Numbered from the stretch's first letter, positions 1 to 5,125 are shown. The stretch: DNA of 5,491 bases from an uncultured Eubacteriales bacterium (GCA_902496345.1 CABVAP010000146.1:1-5491), one strand, 5' to 3'. Translations and numbers: made by a program. The notes: generated from the letters alone by a model not told the origin.

Positions 1-39
1 CAATCAAAAAGTACCACGCCGTAGGCAAATAAATAGATT

Positions 40-54
40 TCCGATAAAATCGGA
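40..54. repeat. Small perfect hairpin (6-bp stem, 3-nt loop)
   Basis: TCCGAT and ATCGGA flank an AAA loop. Read on the minus strand, the stem is followed by AATCTATTTATTT, which is T-rich but interrupted, so it could be a weak secondary terminator behind spoVG. No gene is recognised around it. Its role is uncertain. Confidence 0.35.
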
Positions 55-69
55 CATAAACCAAAAAAA

Positions 70-98
70 CTAAAACCACCCTAAAACCACCCCAAAAC
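70..98. repeat. 11-bp tandem repeat, two perfect units plus a degenerate third
   Basis: CTAAAACCACC occurs at 70-80 and again at 81-91, followed by a partial unit CCAAAAC at 92-98. The minus strand of this stretch carries G-runs (GGGG at 90-93, GGG at 79-81). It lies beyond the spoVG terminator in DNA with no convincing coding frame. Function unknown. Confidence 0.6.
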
Positions 99-150
99 TA
101 GTCTTTTAAATCTTTTTACTTAAAAAGGTCACCCCTACAACCCCCAATTA

Positions 151-195
151 AAAAAACAAAAAAATCACCCAAGGTATTAACCCTAGGTGATTTTT
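151..195 (-). terminator. Intrinsic terminator of spoVG
   Basis: Positions 160-169 (AAAAATCACC) pair perfectly with 186-195 (GGTGATTTTT). An inner AGG/CCT pairing (172-174 with 182-184) extends the stem around a 7-nt loop. On the minus strand the stem is followed by a long T-tract interrupted by a single G, reaching about position 151. It begins 14 bp after the spoVG stop codon, as expected for a Rho-independent terminator. The A/T-rich base of the stem could also act in the plus direction, but no plus-strand gene ends here. Confidence 0.87.
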
Positions 196-209
196 AAGCT
201 TTTAAACTT

Positions 210-500
210 CTAAGCTTCTTCTTTAGCAGAAGCAGCTTCAAGTTCGGCTAAAGCCTTGTTGTATCCGTCAATAACGGCGTCTTGAATTTTCTTTCTTGAT
301 TCAGCATTTATAGGGTGAGCGATGTCTTTAAATTCGCCATCACTTGATTTTCGGCTAGGCATAGCGATAAATACACCGTTGTCGCCCTCGATAACTTTTA
401 TGTCGTGAACAGCAAATTCATTGTCAATAGTGATTGAAACAATACCTCTCATCTTTCCTTCTTTGCTTACTTTTCTAACTCTTACGTCTGTTATTTCCAT
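210..500 (-). CDS. spoVG: SpoVG, septation/sporulation regulator (RNA/DNA-binding)
   Basis: A 96-residue protein of the SpoVG family, small cytoplasmic site-specific nucleic-acid-binding regulators. In Bacillus SpoVG affects asymmetric septation and cortex formation; in other Firmicutes it acts as an RNA- or DNA-binding regulator. The sequence opens with MEITDVRVRKV and carries the family hallmarks FIAMPSRK (residues 44-51) and GEFKDIAHPIN (55-65), followed by the helical region that starts at KIQDAV (71-76). The tail (about 80-96) is rich in Ala and Glu and looks like a helical or disordered extension, common in clostridial members. The ATG is supported by AGGAGG (509-514) with an 8-nt spacer. 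It appears monocistronic: it has its own terminator just downstream and a candidate promoter upstream, 272 bp from glgD. The identity is secure; its targets in this organism are unknown. Confidence 0.96.
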   Translation of the reverse strand: MEITDVRVRKVSKEGKMRGIVSITIDNEFAVHDIKVIEGDNGVFIAMPSRKSSDGEFKDIAHPINAESRKKIQDAVIDGYNKALAELEAASAKEEA

Positions 501-541
501 ATAAATAACCTCCTGTAATTTTAACTTTTATAAAATGTGCA

Positions 542-571
542 TTAAGGCTGATTTGATATTTTGAGCCTTAA
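542..571. promoter_or_regulatory. 8-bp inverted repeat over the spoVG promoter (candidate operator)
   Basis: TTAAGGCT (542-549) and AGCCTTAA (564-571) are perfect reverse complements separated by 14 bp. The repeat brackets the predicted -10 element and start point of the spoVG promoter, a typical position for a repressor operator. No T-run follows it on either strand, so it does not look like a terminator. The binding protein is unknown. Confidence 0.4.
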
Positions 572-586
572 AAGCCATTGTGTCAA
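558..586 (-). promoter_or_regulatory. Candidate housekeeping promoter of spoVG
   Basis: On the minus strand a perfect -35 box TTGACA (581-586) is followed, after 17 bp, by CAAAAT (558-563), matching the sigma-A -10 consensus at 4 of 6 positions. Transcription would start near 551, giving a leader of about 50 nt before the spoVG ATG. The perfect -35 and ideal spacing support it; the -10 box is weak, so an activator or an alternative promoter is possible. Confidence 0.45.
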
Positions 587-594
587 AACTTAAA

Positions 595-617
595 AGTCCC
601 TTTTTTATTTAAATCCT
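595..617 (-). promoter_or_regulatory. Weak sigma-H-like promoter match upstream of spoVG
   Basis: The minus strand carries AGGATTT (611-617), identical to the -35 region recalled for the sigma-H promoter of Bacillus subtilis spoVG, followed by GGACT (595-599), one base from GGAAT. The gap between the elements is shorter by about two bases than the usual sigma-H spacing. Given the known sigma-H control of spoVG in Bacillus this is worth recording, but the match is imperfect. Confidence 0.22.
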
Positions 618-620
618 AAT

Positions 621-652
621 ATGTATATTTGTATATCTGTATATTGATATAT
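621..652. repeat. Four tandem 8-bp AT-rich repeats (consensus NTGTATAT)
   Basis: The units are ATGTATAT (621-628), TTGTATAT (629-636), CTGTATAT (637-644) and the degenerate TGATATAT (645-652). They abut the upstream edge of the spoVG promoter region, between glgD and spoVG. They may be a bent or easily melted element, tandem protein-binding sites, or a length-variable microsatellite. Confidence 0.7.
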
Positions 653-740
653 GAATTACTGCTTTGATTTAAAATTATTCTAAAATATTTAAAAAATACC
701 AAAAATCAAATTATTAAACTATTAATCTAAATCAAACACC

Positions 741-766
741 TAAATATAATCTAACTAAAATTAGAT
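741..766 (-). terminator. Weak hairpin after glgD (possible leaky terminator)
   Basis: ATCTAA (749-754) and TTAGAT (761-766) form a 6-bp AT-only stem with a 6-nt loop. It starts 7 bp beyond the glgD stop codon and is followed on the minus strand by TATATTT. Its position suits a terminator, but the stem is weak and the T-run interrupted, so glg transcripts may partly read into spoVG. Confidence 0.3.
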
Positions 767-772
767 AACCGA

Positions 773-1891
773 CTACATAACTGTACCTTTAGGAATTATG
801 ATAGGTTTTTCCGGTGTACCTATAATCTGTTTGTCATCGGATATTACAACCTGTTTGTCGATAATCGCATTTTCAATAACACAATTGTTTCCTATGCAAC
901 TACCTTCCATAATTATTGAATTTCTGATTGACGAATTCTCACCGGTGTAAACTTTTCTAAAGAGAACAGAATGATTAACCTTTCCGTTTATAATGCTACC
1001 ACTTCCAACAAGGGTATCCCTTGCGTCAGCTCCAACATTATATTTTGCAGGTGGCTCATCTTTAGGTTTTGTTTCAATGTGAGCACCCTCTGTTAAGAAC
1101 ATATTTCTGATGTCTTTTTTGAGAAAGTCCATATTAATATCAACGTATGCTTTGACATTGTTTAATGTGTTCCAGTATCCGTCATATCTATATCCATATA
1201 TTTTAAGTTTCTTTCTATATCTGATGATAATGTCTTTTACAAGGTCATAGCGAGCCTCTGAGATTATCGCTTCAAGAAGTTTAATGAGAAGTGTTCTCTT
1301 TATAACATAAACTCCTAAAGAAGCAATTGTGCTTTGTGGCTCAATAGGTTTTTCCTCAAAGTCAATCATACGGTTATCATCGTCAAGTTCCATAATACCA
1401 AAGTCGTGAACGTCTTTGTCTGTGTTTGCCATATCTTTACACATTATAGTTATATCAGCGTCTTTTTCAACGTGATATTTAATCATATCGTAGTAATCCA
1501 TTTTATAAACGGCATCACCAGAGGCAATAACGACATAAGTTTCATTGCTTTTTGTAAGGAAGTTCAAGTTCTGATAAATAGAGTCTGCTGTACCTCTGAA
1601 CCAGAAAGAATTGTTGTTAGAAACATAAGGTGTAAACACGAAAAGGCCACCTTGTTTCCTTCCTAAATCCCACCATTTAGCTGATGACAAATGGTCTTGA
1701 AGTGAGCGAGGGTTAAACTGAGTTATTACAGCAACCTTTTTGATATTAGAATTAGCCATATTACTCAAAGAGAAGTCGATAGCTCTATATGAGCTACCAA
1801 TAGGCATAGCAGAAACTGCTCTAACACTACAAAGGTCTTTAAGTCTTTCGTCACTCTGACCACCTGCTAAAATTATACCAACTGCTTTCAT
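773..1891 (-). CDS. glgD: GlgD, ADP-glucose pyrophosphorylase regulatory/non-catalytic-type subunit
   Basis: A 372-residue GlgC paralogue with an N-terminal nucleotidyltransferase domain (about 1-250) and a left-handed beta-helix C-terminal domain (isoleucine/valine-rich hexapeptide stretch about 295-372). In Firmicutes with both genes, GlgD joins GlgC in a hetero-oligomer that makes ADP-glucose from glucose-1-phosphate and ATP; GlgD contributes little catalysis but raises activity. Consistent with this, its signature is degenerate. The N-terminal loop reads AGGQSDERLKDL (9-20) instead of AGGQGSRLGVLT. RAVSAM (24-29) replaces AKPAVT. YWNTLNN (239-245) replaces YWKDVGT. The GD motif (SGDAVYKMDY, Asp126) and FEEKP (178-182) remain. 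The ATG overlaps the glgC stop (ATGA) and has its own GGAGGGG site (1899-1905) 7 nt upstream, so the two genes are cotranscribed and probably translationally coupled. The gene looks intact. Confidence 0.93.
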   Translation of the reverse strand: MKAVGIILAGGQSDERLKDLCSVRAVSAMPIGSSYRAIDFSLSNMANSNIKKVAVITQFNPRSLQDHLSSAKWWDLGRKQGGLFVFTPYVSNNNSFWFRGTADSIYQNLNFLTKSNETYVVIASGDAVYKMDYYDMIKYHVEKDADITIMCKDMANTDKDVHDFGIMELDDDNRMIDFEEKPIEPQSTIASLGVYVIKRTLLIKLLEAIISEARYDLVKDIIIRYRKKLKIYGYRYDGYWNTLNNVKAYVDINMDFLKKDIRNMFLTEGAHIETKPKDEPPAKYNVGADARDTLVGSGSIINGKVNHSVLFRKVYTGENSSIRNSIIMEGSCIGNNCVIENAIIDKQVVISDDKQIIGTPEKPIIIPKGTVM

Positions 1892-3168
1892 ATACCGACC
1901 CCTCCAATACTCATAGTTTGTCCACTTTCAAGTTTACCGTCATTGTACATATCAGAAGTAGTTTTTCCTGAAACAACGCAGTTTTTACCAATTTCAACGT
2001 TATCTGGAATAGTAGTGTCACTTCCGACAACAGTTATGCCTGTGTTGTAAATCTTAGGTTTTTCTTCATTAGGGATATTTTCACCAATACCCATTTTTAC
2101 GTTTTCACCAACAACTGTGTTTTCGTCAATGATACATCTATCTATGAAACTACCTTTTTTGATAACACAGTTAGCCATAATAATAGAGTCTTTAACGACT
2201 GCACCCTCTTCAACTATAACTTCTGGGCTTATAACGGAATTTTCAACTTTTCCGTAAATTTCACAGCCCTCAGAAATAAGGGTTCTTGTAACCTCTGCTT
2301 CAGCCGAAGTATAAAGAGGTGGCTGGTGTTCGCTGTTTGTATAAATCTTCCAGAAATCCTCATAGAGGTTAAATTCAGGAAGTGTTTTTATAAGTTCCAT
2401 ATTAGCTGCCCAATATGACTCAATAGTTCCGACATCTTTCCAATAATCTTTGAAACGATAAGCGAAAAGAGATTTACCCATTTGTAACATAGCTGGAATA
2501 ATATGTTTACCGAAATCGCTATCTGGGTGGATTTCGTTATCATCAATAAGAGCCTTACGAAGCTCGTCCCAAGTGAATATGTATATACCCATTGATGCTA
2601 AATTACTTTTTGGGTTAGCTGGTTTTTCTTCAAATTCATAGATTTTATCATTTTCATCGGCATTCATAATACCAAAACGACTAGCCTCTTCAATAGGAAC
2701 TTCCATAACGGCGATTGTAACATCACAGTTATTTCTCTTGTGAAAATCAAGCATTTTAGAGTAGTCCATTTTGTAAATATGGTCACCAGATAAAATAATA
2801 ACGTACTCAGGGTCGTTAGCATCTATGTAGCTAATGTTTTGAAAAATTGCATTAGCAGTACCAGAATACCAGTCACCGTGTTCTCCCCCTTTAACGTGAG
2901 GAGCAAGGATAGTAACGCCACCGTTTTTCCTGTCAAGGTCCCAAGGGATACCAATACCAATATGTTGGTTCAAGCTTAAAGGTTGATATTGAGTAAGTAC
3001 TCCAACAGTGTCAACGCCAGAGTTTACGCAATTACTCATAGGGAAATCGATTATTTTATACTTTCCCCCAAAAGTAACCGCAGGTTTTGCATTTTTACTT
3101 GTTAATACGCCCAAACGGCTACCTTGTCCGCCAGCAAGGAGCATAGCGAGCATTTCTTTTTTACGCAT
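1888..3168 (-). CDS. glgC: GlgC, glucose-1-phosphate adenylyltransferase (ADP-glucose pyrophosphorylase catalytic subunit)
   Basis: A 426-residue cytoplasmic enzyme converting glucose-1-phosphate plus ATP to ADP-glucose and pyrophosphate, the committed step of bacterial glycogen synthesis. The nucleotidyltransferase domain shows the nucleotide-binding loop AGGQGSRLGVLT (12-23), AKPAVTFGGKYKIIDFPMSN (27-46), SGDHIYKMDY (127-136) with the presumed catalytic Asp129 (equivalent to E. coli Asp142), FEEKP (179-183) with the glucose-1-phosphate-binding lysine, and YWKDVGTIESYW (242-253). A left-handed beta-helix domain follows (about 292-400). All key residues are present. The start chosen is the ATG at 3168, giving MRKKEM: CGGGAGG (3176-3182) sits 7 nt upstream. 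An in-frame TTG at 3186 would place that site inside the coding region. glgC is the first gene of the glgCD pair and overlaps glgD by 4 bp. No glgA, glgB or glgP is visible nearby. Confidence 0.96.
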   Translation of the reverse strand: MRKKEMLAMLLAGGQGSRLGVLTSKNAKPAVTFGGKYKIIDFPMSNCVNSGVDTVGVLTQYQPLSLNQHIGIGIPWDLDRKNGGVTILAPHVKGGEHGDWYSGTANAIFQNISYIDANDPEYVIILSGDHIYKMDYSKMLDFHKRNNCDVTIAVMEVPIEEASRFGIMNADENDKIYEFEEKPANPKSNLASMGIYIFTWDELRKALIDDNEIHPDSDFGKHIIPAMLQMGKSLFAYRFKDYWKDVGTIESYWAANMELIKTLPEFNLYEDFWKIYTNSEHQPPLYTSAEAEVTRTLISEGCEIYGKVENSVISPEVIVEEGAVVKDSIIMANCVIKKGSFIDRCIIDENTVVGENVKMGIGENIPNEEKPKIYNTGITVVGSDTTIPDNVEIGKNCVVSGKTTSDMYNDGKLESGQTMSIGGVGI

Positions 3169-3175
3169 AAACAAA

Positions 3176-3182
3176 CCTCCCG
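3176..3182 (-). promoter_or_regulatory. Ribosome binding site that sets the glgC start
   Basis: The minus strand reads CGGGAGG, 7 nt ahead of ATG at 3166-3168. Its position rules out the in-frame TTG at 3186 as the normal start, which would add six residues (MTGGLF), two of them encoded by the ribosome binding site itself. Confidence 0.85.
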
Positions 3183-3245
3183 TCAAATATACAAGCAGAA
3201 TTGAAAATCTTTAGTAAATCAATCCTACAATAGTGAATTATGTAA

Positions 3246-3260
3246 TCCAATAACATTGGA
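3246..3260 (-). repeat. Hairpin in the glgC leader (TCCAAT-ATTGGA)
   Basis: TCCAAT (3246-3251) and ATTGGA (3255-3260) form a perfect 6-bp stem with a 3-nt loop, about 80 nt upstream of the glgC start codon. It lies inside the transcript of both candidate glg promoters. It may stabilise the leader or bind a regulator; nothing identifies it further. Confidence 0.4.
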
Positions 3261-3273
3261 ACAACTACTATTA

Positions 3274-3303
3274 ATTATATTCAAAAATCGTAAGATTTAT
3301 GAA
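3274..3303 (-). promoter_or_regulatory. Second, proximal candidate glgC promoter
   Basis: A perfect TATAAT on the minus strand (3274-3279) has TTCATA (3298-3303, 4 of 6 to consensus) 18 bp upstream. The start would be near 3267, giving a leader of about 100 nt. In such AT-rich DNA a lone TATAAT arises easily, so this ranks below the upstream promoter. Confidence 0.35.
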
Positions 3304-3321
3304 CGAATTTAAAAGATTAAT

Positions 3322-3358
3322 TTTTAAGACCGTGTGACAATGCTACAAGGTCTAAAAA
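3322..3358 (-). repeat. Imperfect stem-loop in the long glgC leader
   Basis: AGACC (3327-3331) pairs with GGTCT (3349-3353). After one A-A mismatch, TTTT (3322-3325) pairs with AAAA (3355-3358). The loop is 17 nt. This is one of the few GC-containing stems in the region and would lie mid-leader if transcription starts near 3487. No T-run follows on the minus strand, so it is not a standard terminator. Confidence 0.4.
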
Positions 3359-3362
3359 CAAA

Positions 3363-3377
3363 ATGACATAATGTCAT
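3363..3377. promoter_or_regulatory. Perfect 15-bp palindrome (candidate operator)
   Basis: ATGACAT (3363-3369) and ATGTCAT (3371-3377) are perfect arms around a single central base. The size and symmetry suit a dimeric transcription factor. It lies roughly 115 bp downstream of the stronger glg promoter and 60 bp upstream of the weaker one, so it could act as a roadblock or as an activator/repressor site. I do not recognise the regulator family. Confidence 0.5.
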
Positions 3378-3392
3378 AATAAAACTGACTAT

Positions 3393-3411
3393 ACTTCAAA
3401 ATATTTCAAGT
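3393..3411. promoter_or_regulatory. Imperfect 19-bp dyad next to the 15-bp palindrome
   Basis: ACTTcAAA and TTTcAAGT are symmetric arms with one C-C mismatch around ATA. Its centre (3402) is 32 bp, about three helical turns, from the centre of the neighbouring palindrome (3370), placing both on the same face of the helix. Whether one protein binds both is unknown, since the arm sequences differ. Confidence 0.3.
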
Positions 3412-3493
3412 CATACAACTAAGCTGCTAACTTTCTAATGATTTTAGTCTGTTTTAACATTTATTTTTTCATATTGTATACTTTACACTTATT

Positions 3494-3523
3494 ATTATAG
3501 CATAATTTAGTGGAAATGTACAA
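3494..3523 (-). promoter_or_regulatory. Strong candidate promoter of the glgCD operon
   Basis: On the minus strand, perfect TATAAT (3494-3499) is preceded by an extended -10 TGC. TTGTAC lies 18 bp upstream (3518-3523), or TGTACA at 17 bp (3517-3522). A start near 3487 gives an untranslated leader of about 320 nt before the glgC ATG. This is the best sigma-A match in the intergenic region for this strand. Confidence 0.6.
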
Positions 3524-3646
3524 TAGTTTTTATTTATTTTTAACATTTATATCTAAAATTTTTGTTTTAAAGTAAAGTTTTTCCTTAAAATTCAACGGTT
3601 ATAAAATAAAAAAAATGCAAAAATTTTTCAAAAAAGGGTTTAAATT

Positions 3647-3675
3647 TTAAAATAATATAGTATACTAAATATAAT
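3647..3675 (+). promoter_or_regulatory. Candidate murC promoter
   Basis: Perfect TATAAT (3670-3675) follows TTAAAA (3647-3652, 4 of 6 to TTGACA) with a 17-bp spacer. The start would fall near 3682, about 50 nt upstream of the murC ATG. The ribosome binding site TAGAGG (3717-3722) lies 8 nt before the ATG. Confidence 0.55.
3658..3667. promoter_or_regulatory. 10-bp palindrome inside the murC promoter spacer
   Basis: TAGTATACTA is a perfect palindrome between the predicted -35 and -10 boxes of murC, where a bound dimer would block RNA polymerase. A second small dyad, GTAAAA-AA-TTTTAC (3676-3689), covers the predicted start site. Both are short and AT-rich, so chance is a real alternative. Confidence 0.3.
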
Positions 3676-3730
3676 GTAAAAAATTTTACTTCTTATAAAA
3701 ATTTTTAATTAAAGAATAGAGGTTTTTGAA

Positions 3731-5125
3731 ATGAATTTATCGGATTATAAAAAAATACATTTTGCAGGAATCGGTGGAATAAGTATGTCTGGACTTGCAG
3801 AGATACTTTTAAATAATGGGCATATAATATCTGGCTCAGATAATTCAGAGTCAGACATAACAAGACATTTACAGAGCGTTGGCGTTACTATCTCTATAGG
3901 TCAAAAGGCAGAAAATGTAAAACCGGATACTGACCTTTTTGTTTATACAGCAGCTTTAAAACCAGATAACCCAGAAATTGTTGAGGCAAAAAGACTTGGT
4001 TTAAAAATAGTTGATAGGGCAGAACTTCTCGGAAGTATGATGAAAAACTATACATACCCAATTTCTATATCAGGAACTCACGGAAAAACAACAACAACAT
4101 CAATGATAACAGAAATTCTTTTGGCAAACGGAAGTGACCCAGCTGTTACTGTTGGTGGAATTTTATCTTCAATCGGTGGAAACTATCGAATTGGTGCAAA
4201 AGATTATTTTGTTGTTGAAAGTTGTGAATATTGTGATAGCTTTTTAAAATTTAATCCATTTAGTGCAATAATCTTAAACGTGGATTATGACCACGCTGAT
4301 TATTTCAAATCACTTGACCAGTTGTACACTTCATTTAATACTTTCGCTAAAAGAGTTCCAGAAGACGGATTTCTTGTAGTTAATTCAGAAATTCCTAATC
4401 TTGAAAAAGTAATAGAAGGTGTTTCTTGTAAAGTAATTAAATATGGTTTAAACAATAACGATGGTTGGACTGCCGAAAACATTTCTTTTGATGAAAATGG
4501 ATATGGTAGCTATGACGCTGTTTTAGATGGCGAAAAAATTTATGACATACAGCTTTCTGTTACAGGTAAACACAATATTTCAAACTCATTAGCTGCTGCT
4601 GCTCTTTGCTATAAACATAAAATCCCTAAAGAAAGCATTGAAAAAGGACTTAAAAACTTTAAAGGTACAAACAGACGATTTGAATATAAAGGAACATTTA
4701 ACGATGTAACTGTTGTTGATGACTATGCACATCACCCAACTGAAATTAAATCAACATTAAGTGCTGCAAAAGCAAAAAAGGCAAACAAAATATGGTGTGT
4801 ATTTCAGCCACACACATTTAGTAGAACAAAATCGTTATTGAAAGAATTTTCGGAATCATTTGATGATGCTGACAATATAATTATACTTGATATTTACCCA
4901 GCAAGAGAGAAAGACGACGGTACAATTCATTCAAAAGACCTTGTCGATTTAATCGCAAAAAGAGGAAAAAATGTTCTGTATATGGACAGTTTTGAAAAAG
5001 CAGAAAAATATCTTATTGAACATTGTACTAAGAATGACTTGTTGATAACTATGGGGGCTGGAGATGTTTATTTAGTAGGAGAACACATCTTATCCACAAT
5101 ATCCACAAAGTTACACACAATTTAA
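3731..5125 (+). CDS. murC: MurC, UDP-N-acetylmuramate--L-alanine ligase
   Basis: A 464-residue cytoplasmic Mur ligase, the usual length for the family. It uses ATP to add L-alanine to UDP-N-acetylmuramate, the first amino acid of the peptidoglycan stem peptide. The N-terminal UDP-substrate domain begins with HFAGIGGISMSGLAEIL (10-26). The central ATPase domain has the P-loop SGTHGKTTTT (114-123), the metal-binding region ESCEYCDSF (163-171), NVDYDHADYF (183-192) and TGKHNISNSLAA (278-289). The C-terminal domain has FKGTNRRFEYKG (310-321), DDYAHHPTEI (330-339), QPHTFSRT (359-366) and MGAGD (441-445). The 163-171 segment has cysteines where many homologues have EADESD. The last 12 or so residues (LSTISTKLHTI end) are encoded by DnaA-box-like DNA. 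The ATG has TAGAGG 8 nt upstream. It appears to be a single-gene transcript ending at the 5147-5183 terminator. Confidence 0.97.
   Translation: MNLSDYKKIHFAGIGGISMSGLAEILLNNGHIISGSDNSESDITRHLQSVGVTISIGQKAENVKPDTDLFVYTAALKPDNPEIVEAKRLGLKIVDRAELLGSMMKNYTYPISISGTHGKTTTTSMITEILLANGSDPAVTVGGILSSIGGNYRIGAKDYFVVESCEYCDSFLKFNPFSAIILNVDYDHADYFKSLDQLYTSFNTFAKRVPEDGFLVVNSEIPNLEKVIEGVSCKVIKYGLNNNDGWTAENISFDENGYGSYDAVLDGEKIYDIQLSVTGKHNISNSLAAAALCYKHKIPKESIEKGLKNFKGTNRRFEYKGTFNDVTVVDDYAHHPTEIKSTLSAAKAKKANKIWCVFQPHTFSRTKSLLKEFSESFDDADNIIILDIYPAREKDDGTIHSKDLVDLIAKRGKNVLYMDSFEKAEKYLIEHCTKNDLLITMGAGDVYLVGEHILSTISTKLHTI

Larger units (their letters stand above)
3169..3730. other. Divergent glgC/murC intergenic region
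   Basis: This 562-bp, very AT-rich gap separates the start of glgC (minus) from the start of murC (plus). No coding frame in it is convincing. It holds at least one strong minus-strand promoter (3494-3523), a second candidate (3274-3303), a plus-strand promoter for murC (3647-3675), two hairpins and two dyads in the inferred glg leader, and a palindrome in the murC promoter. No known riboswitch class or RNA gene was recognised. No exact DnaA box was seen. Confidence 0.8.

Noticed and set aside
4..57. A 17-codon minus-strand frame beginning MSDFIGNLF at the left edge.
   Set aside because: It is very short, has no ribosome binding site, and overlaps the 40-54 hairpin; nothing distinguishes it from chance.
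536..544. TGTGCATTA, a reverse-strand DnaA-box-like 9-mer upstream of spoVG.
   Set aside because: It is a single isolated copy with one mismatch in AT-rich DNA, with no neighbouring boxes, unlike the 5090-5282 cluster.
1334..1666. A 110-codon plus-strand open frame opposite glgD.
   Set aside because: It lies wholly antisense to a well-conserved gene, has a Phe/Val/Ile-rich composition typical of antisense frames, and resembles no family I recognise.
1888..3168. Possible assignment as GlmU, a related nucleotidyltransferase with a beta-helix domain that is often next to spoVG.
   Set aside because: The GGQGSRLGVLT, GDHIYKMDY, FEEKP and YWKDVGT motifs and the pairing with glgD identify it as GlgC, and the acetyltransferase region of GlmU is lacking.
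3169..3186. Upstream in-frame TTG start that would lengthen GlgC by six residues (MTGGLF).
   Set aside because: The ribosome binding site CGGGAGG (3176-3182) would lie inside the extended coding region, and it is correctly spaced for the ATG at 3168.
3008..3214. A 68-codon plus-strand open frame opposite the start of glgC.
   Set aside because: It is antisense to the conserved N-terminus of GlgC, with no independent ribosome binding site or family signature.
3187..3487. A known riboswitch or structured RNA class in the glgC leader.
   Set aside because: Hairpins are present, but no conserved core of a riboswitch family was recognised; reported only as an unassigned structured leader.
4300..4482. 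A 60-codon minus-strand open frame inside murC.
   Set aside because: It is antisense to conserved MurC coding sequence and nothing supports its expression.
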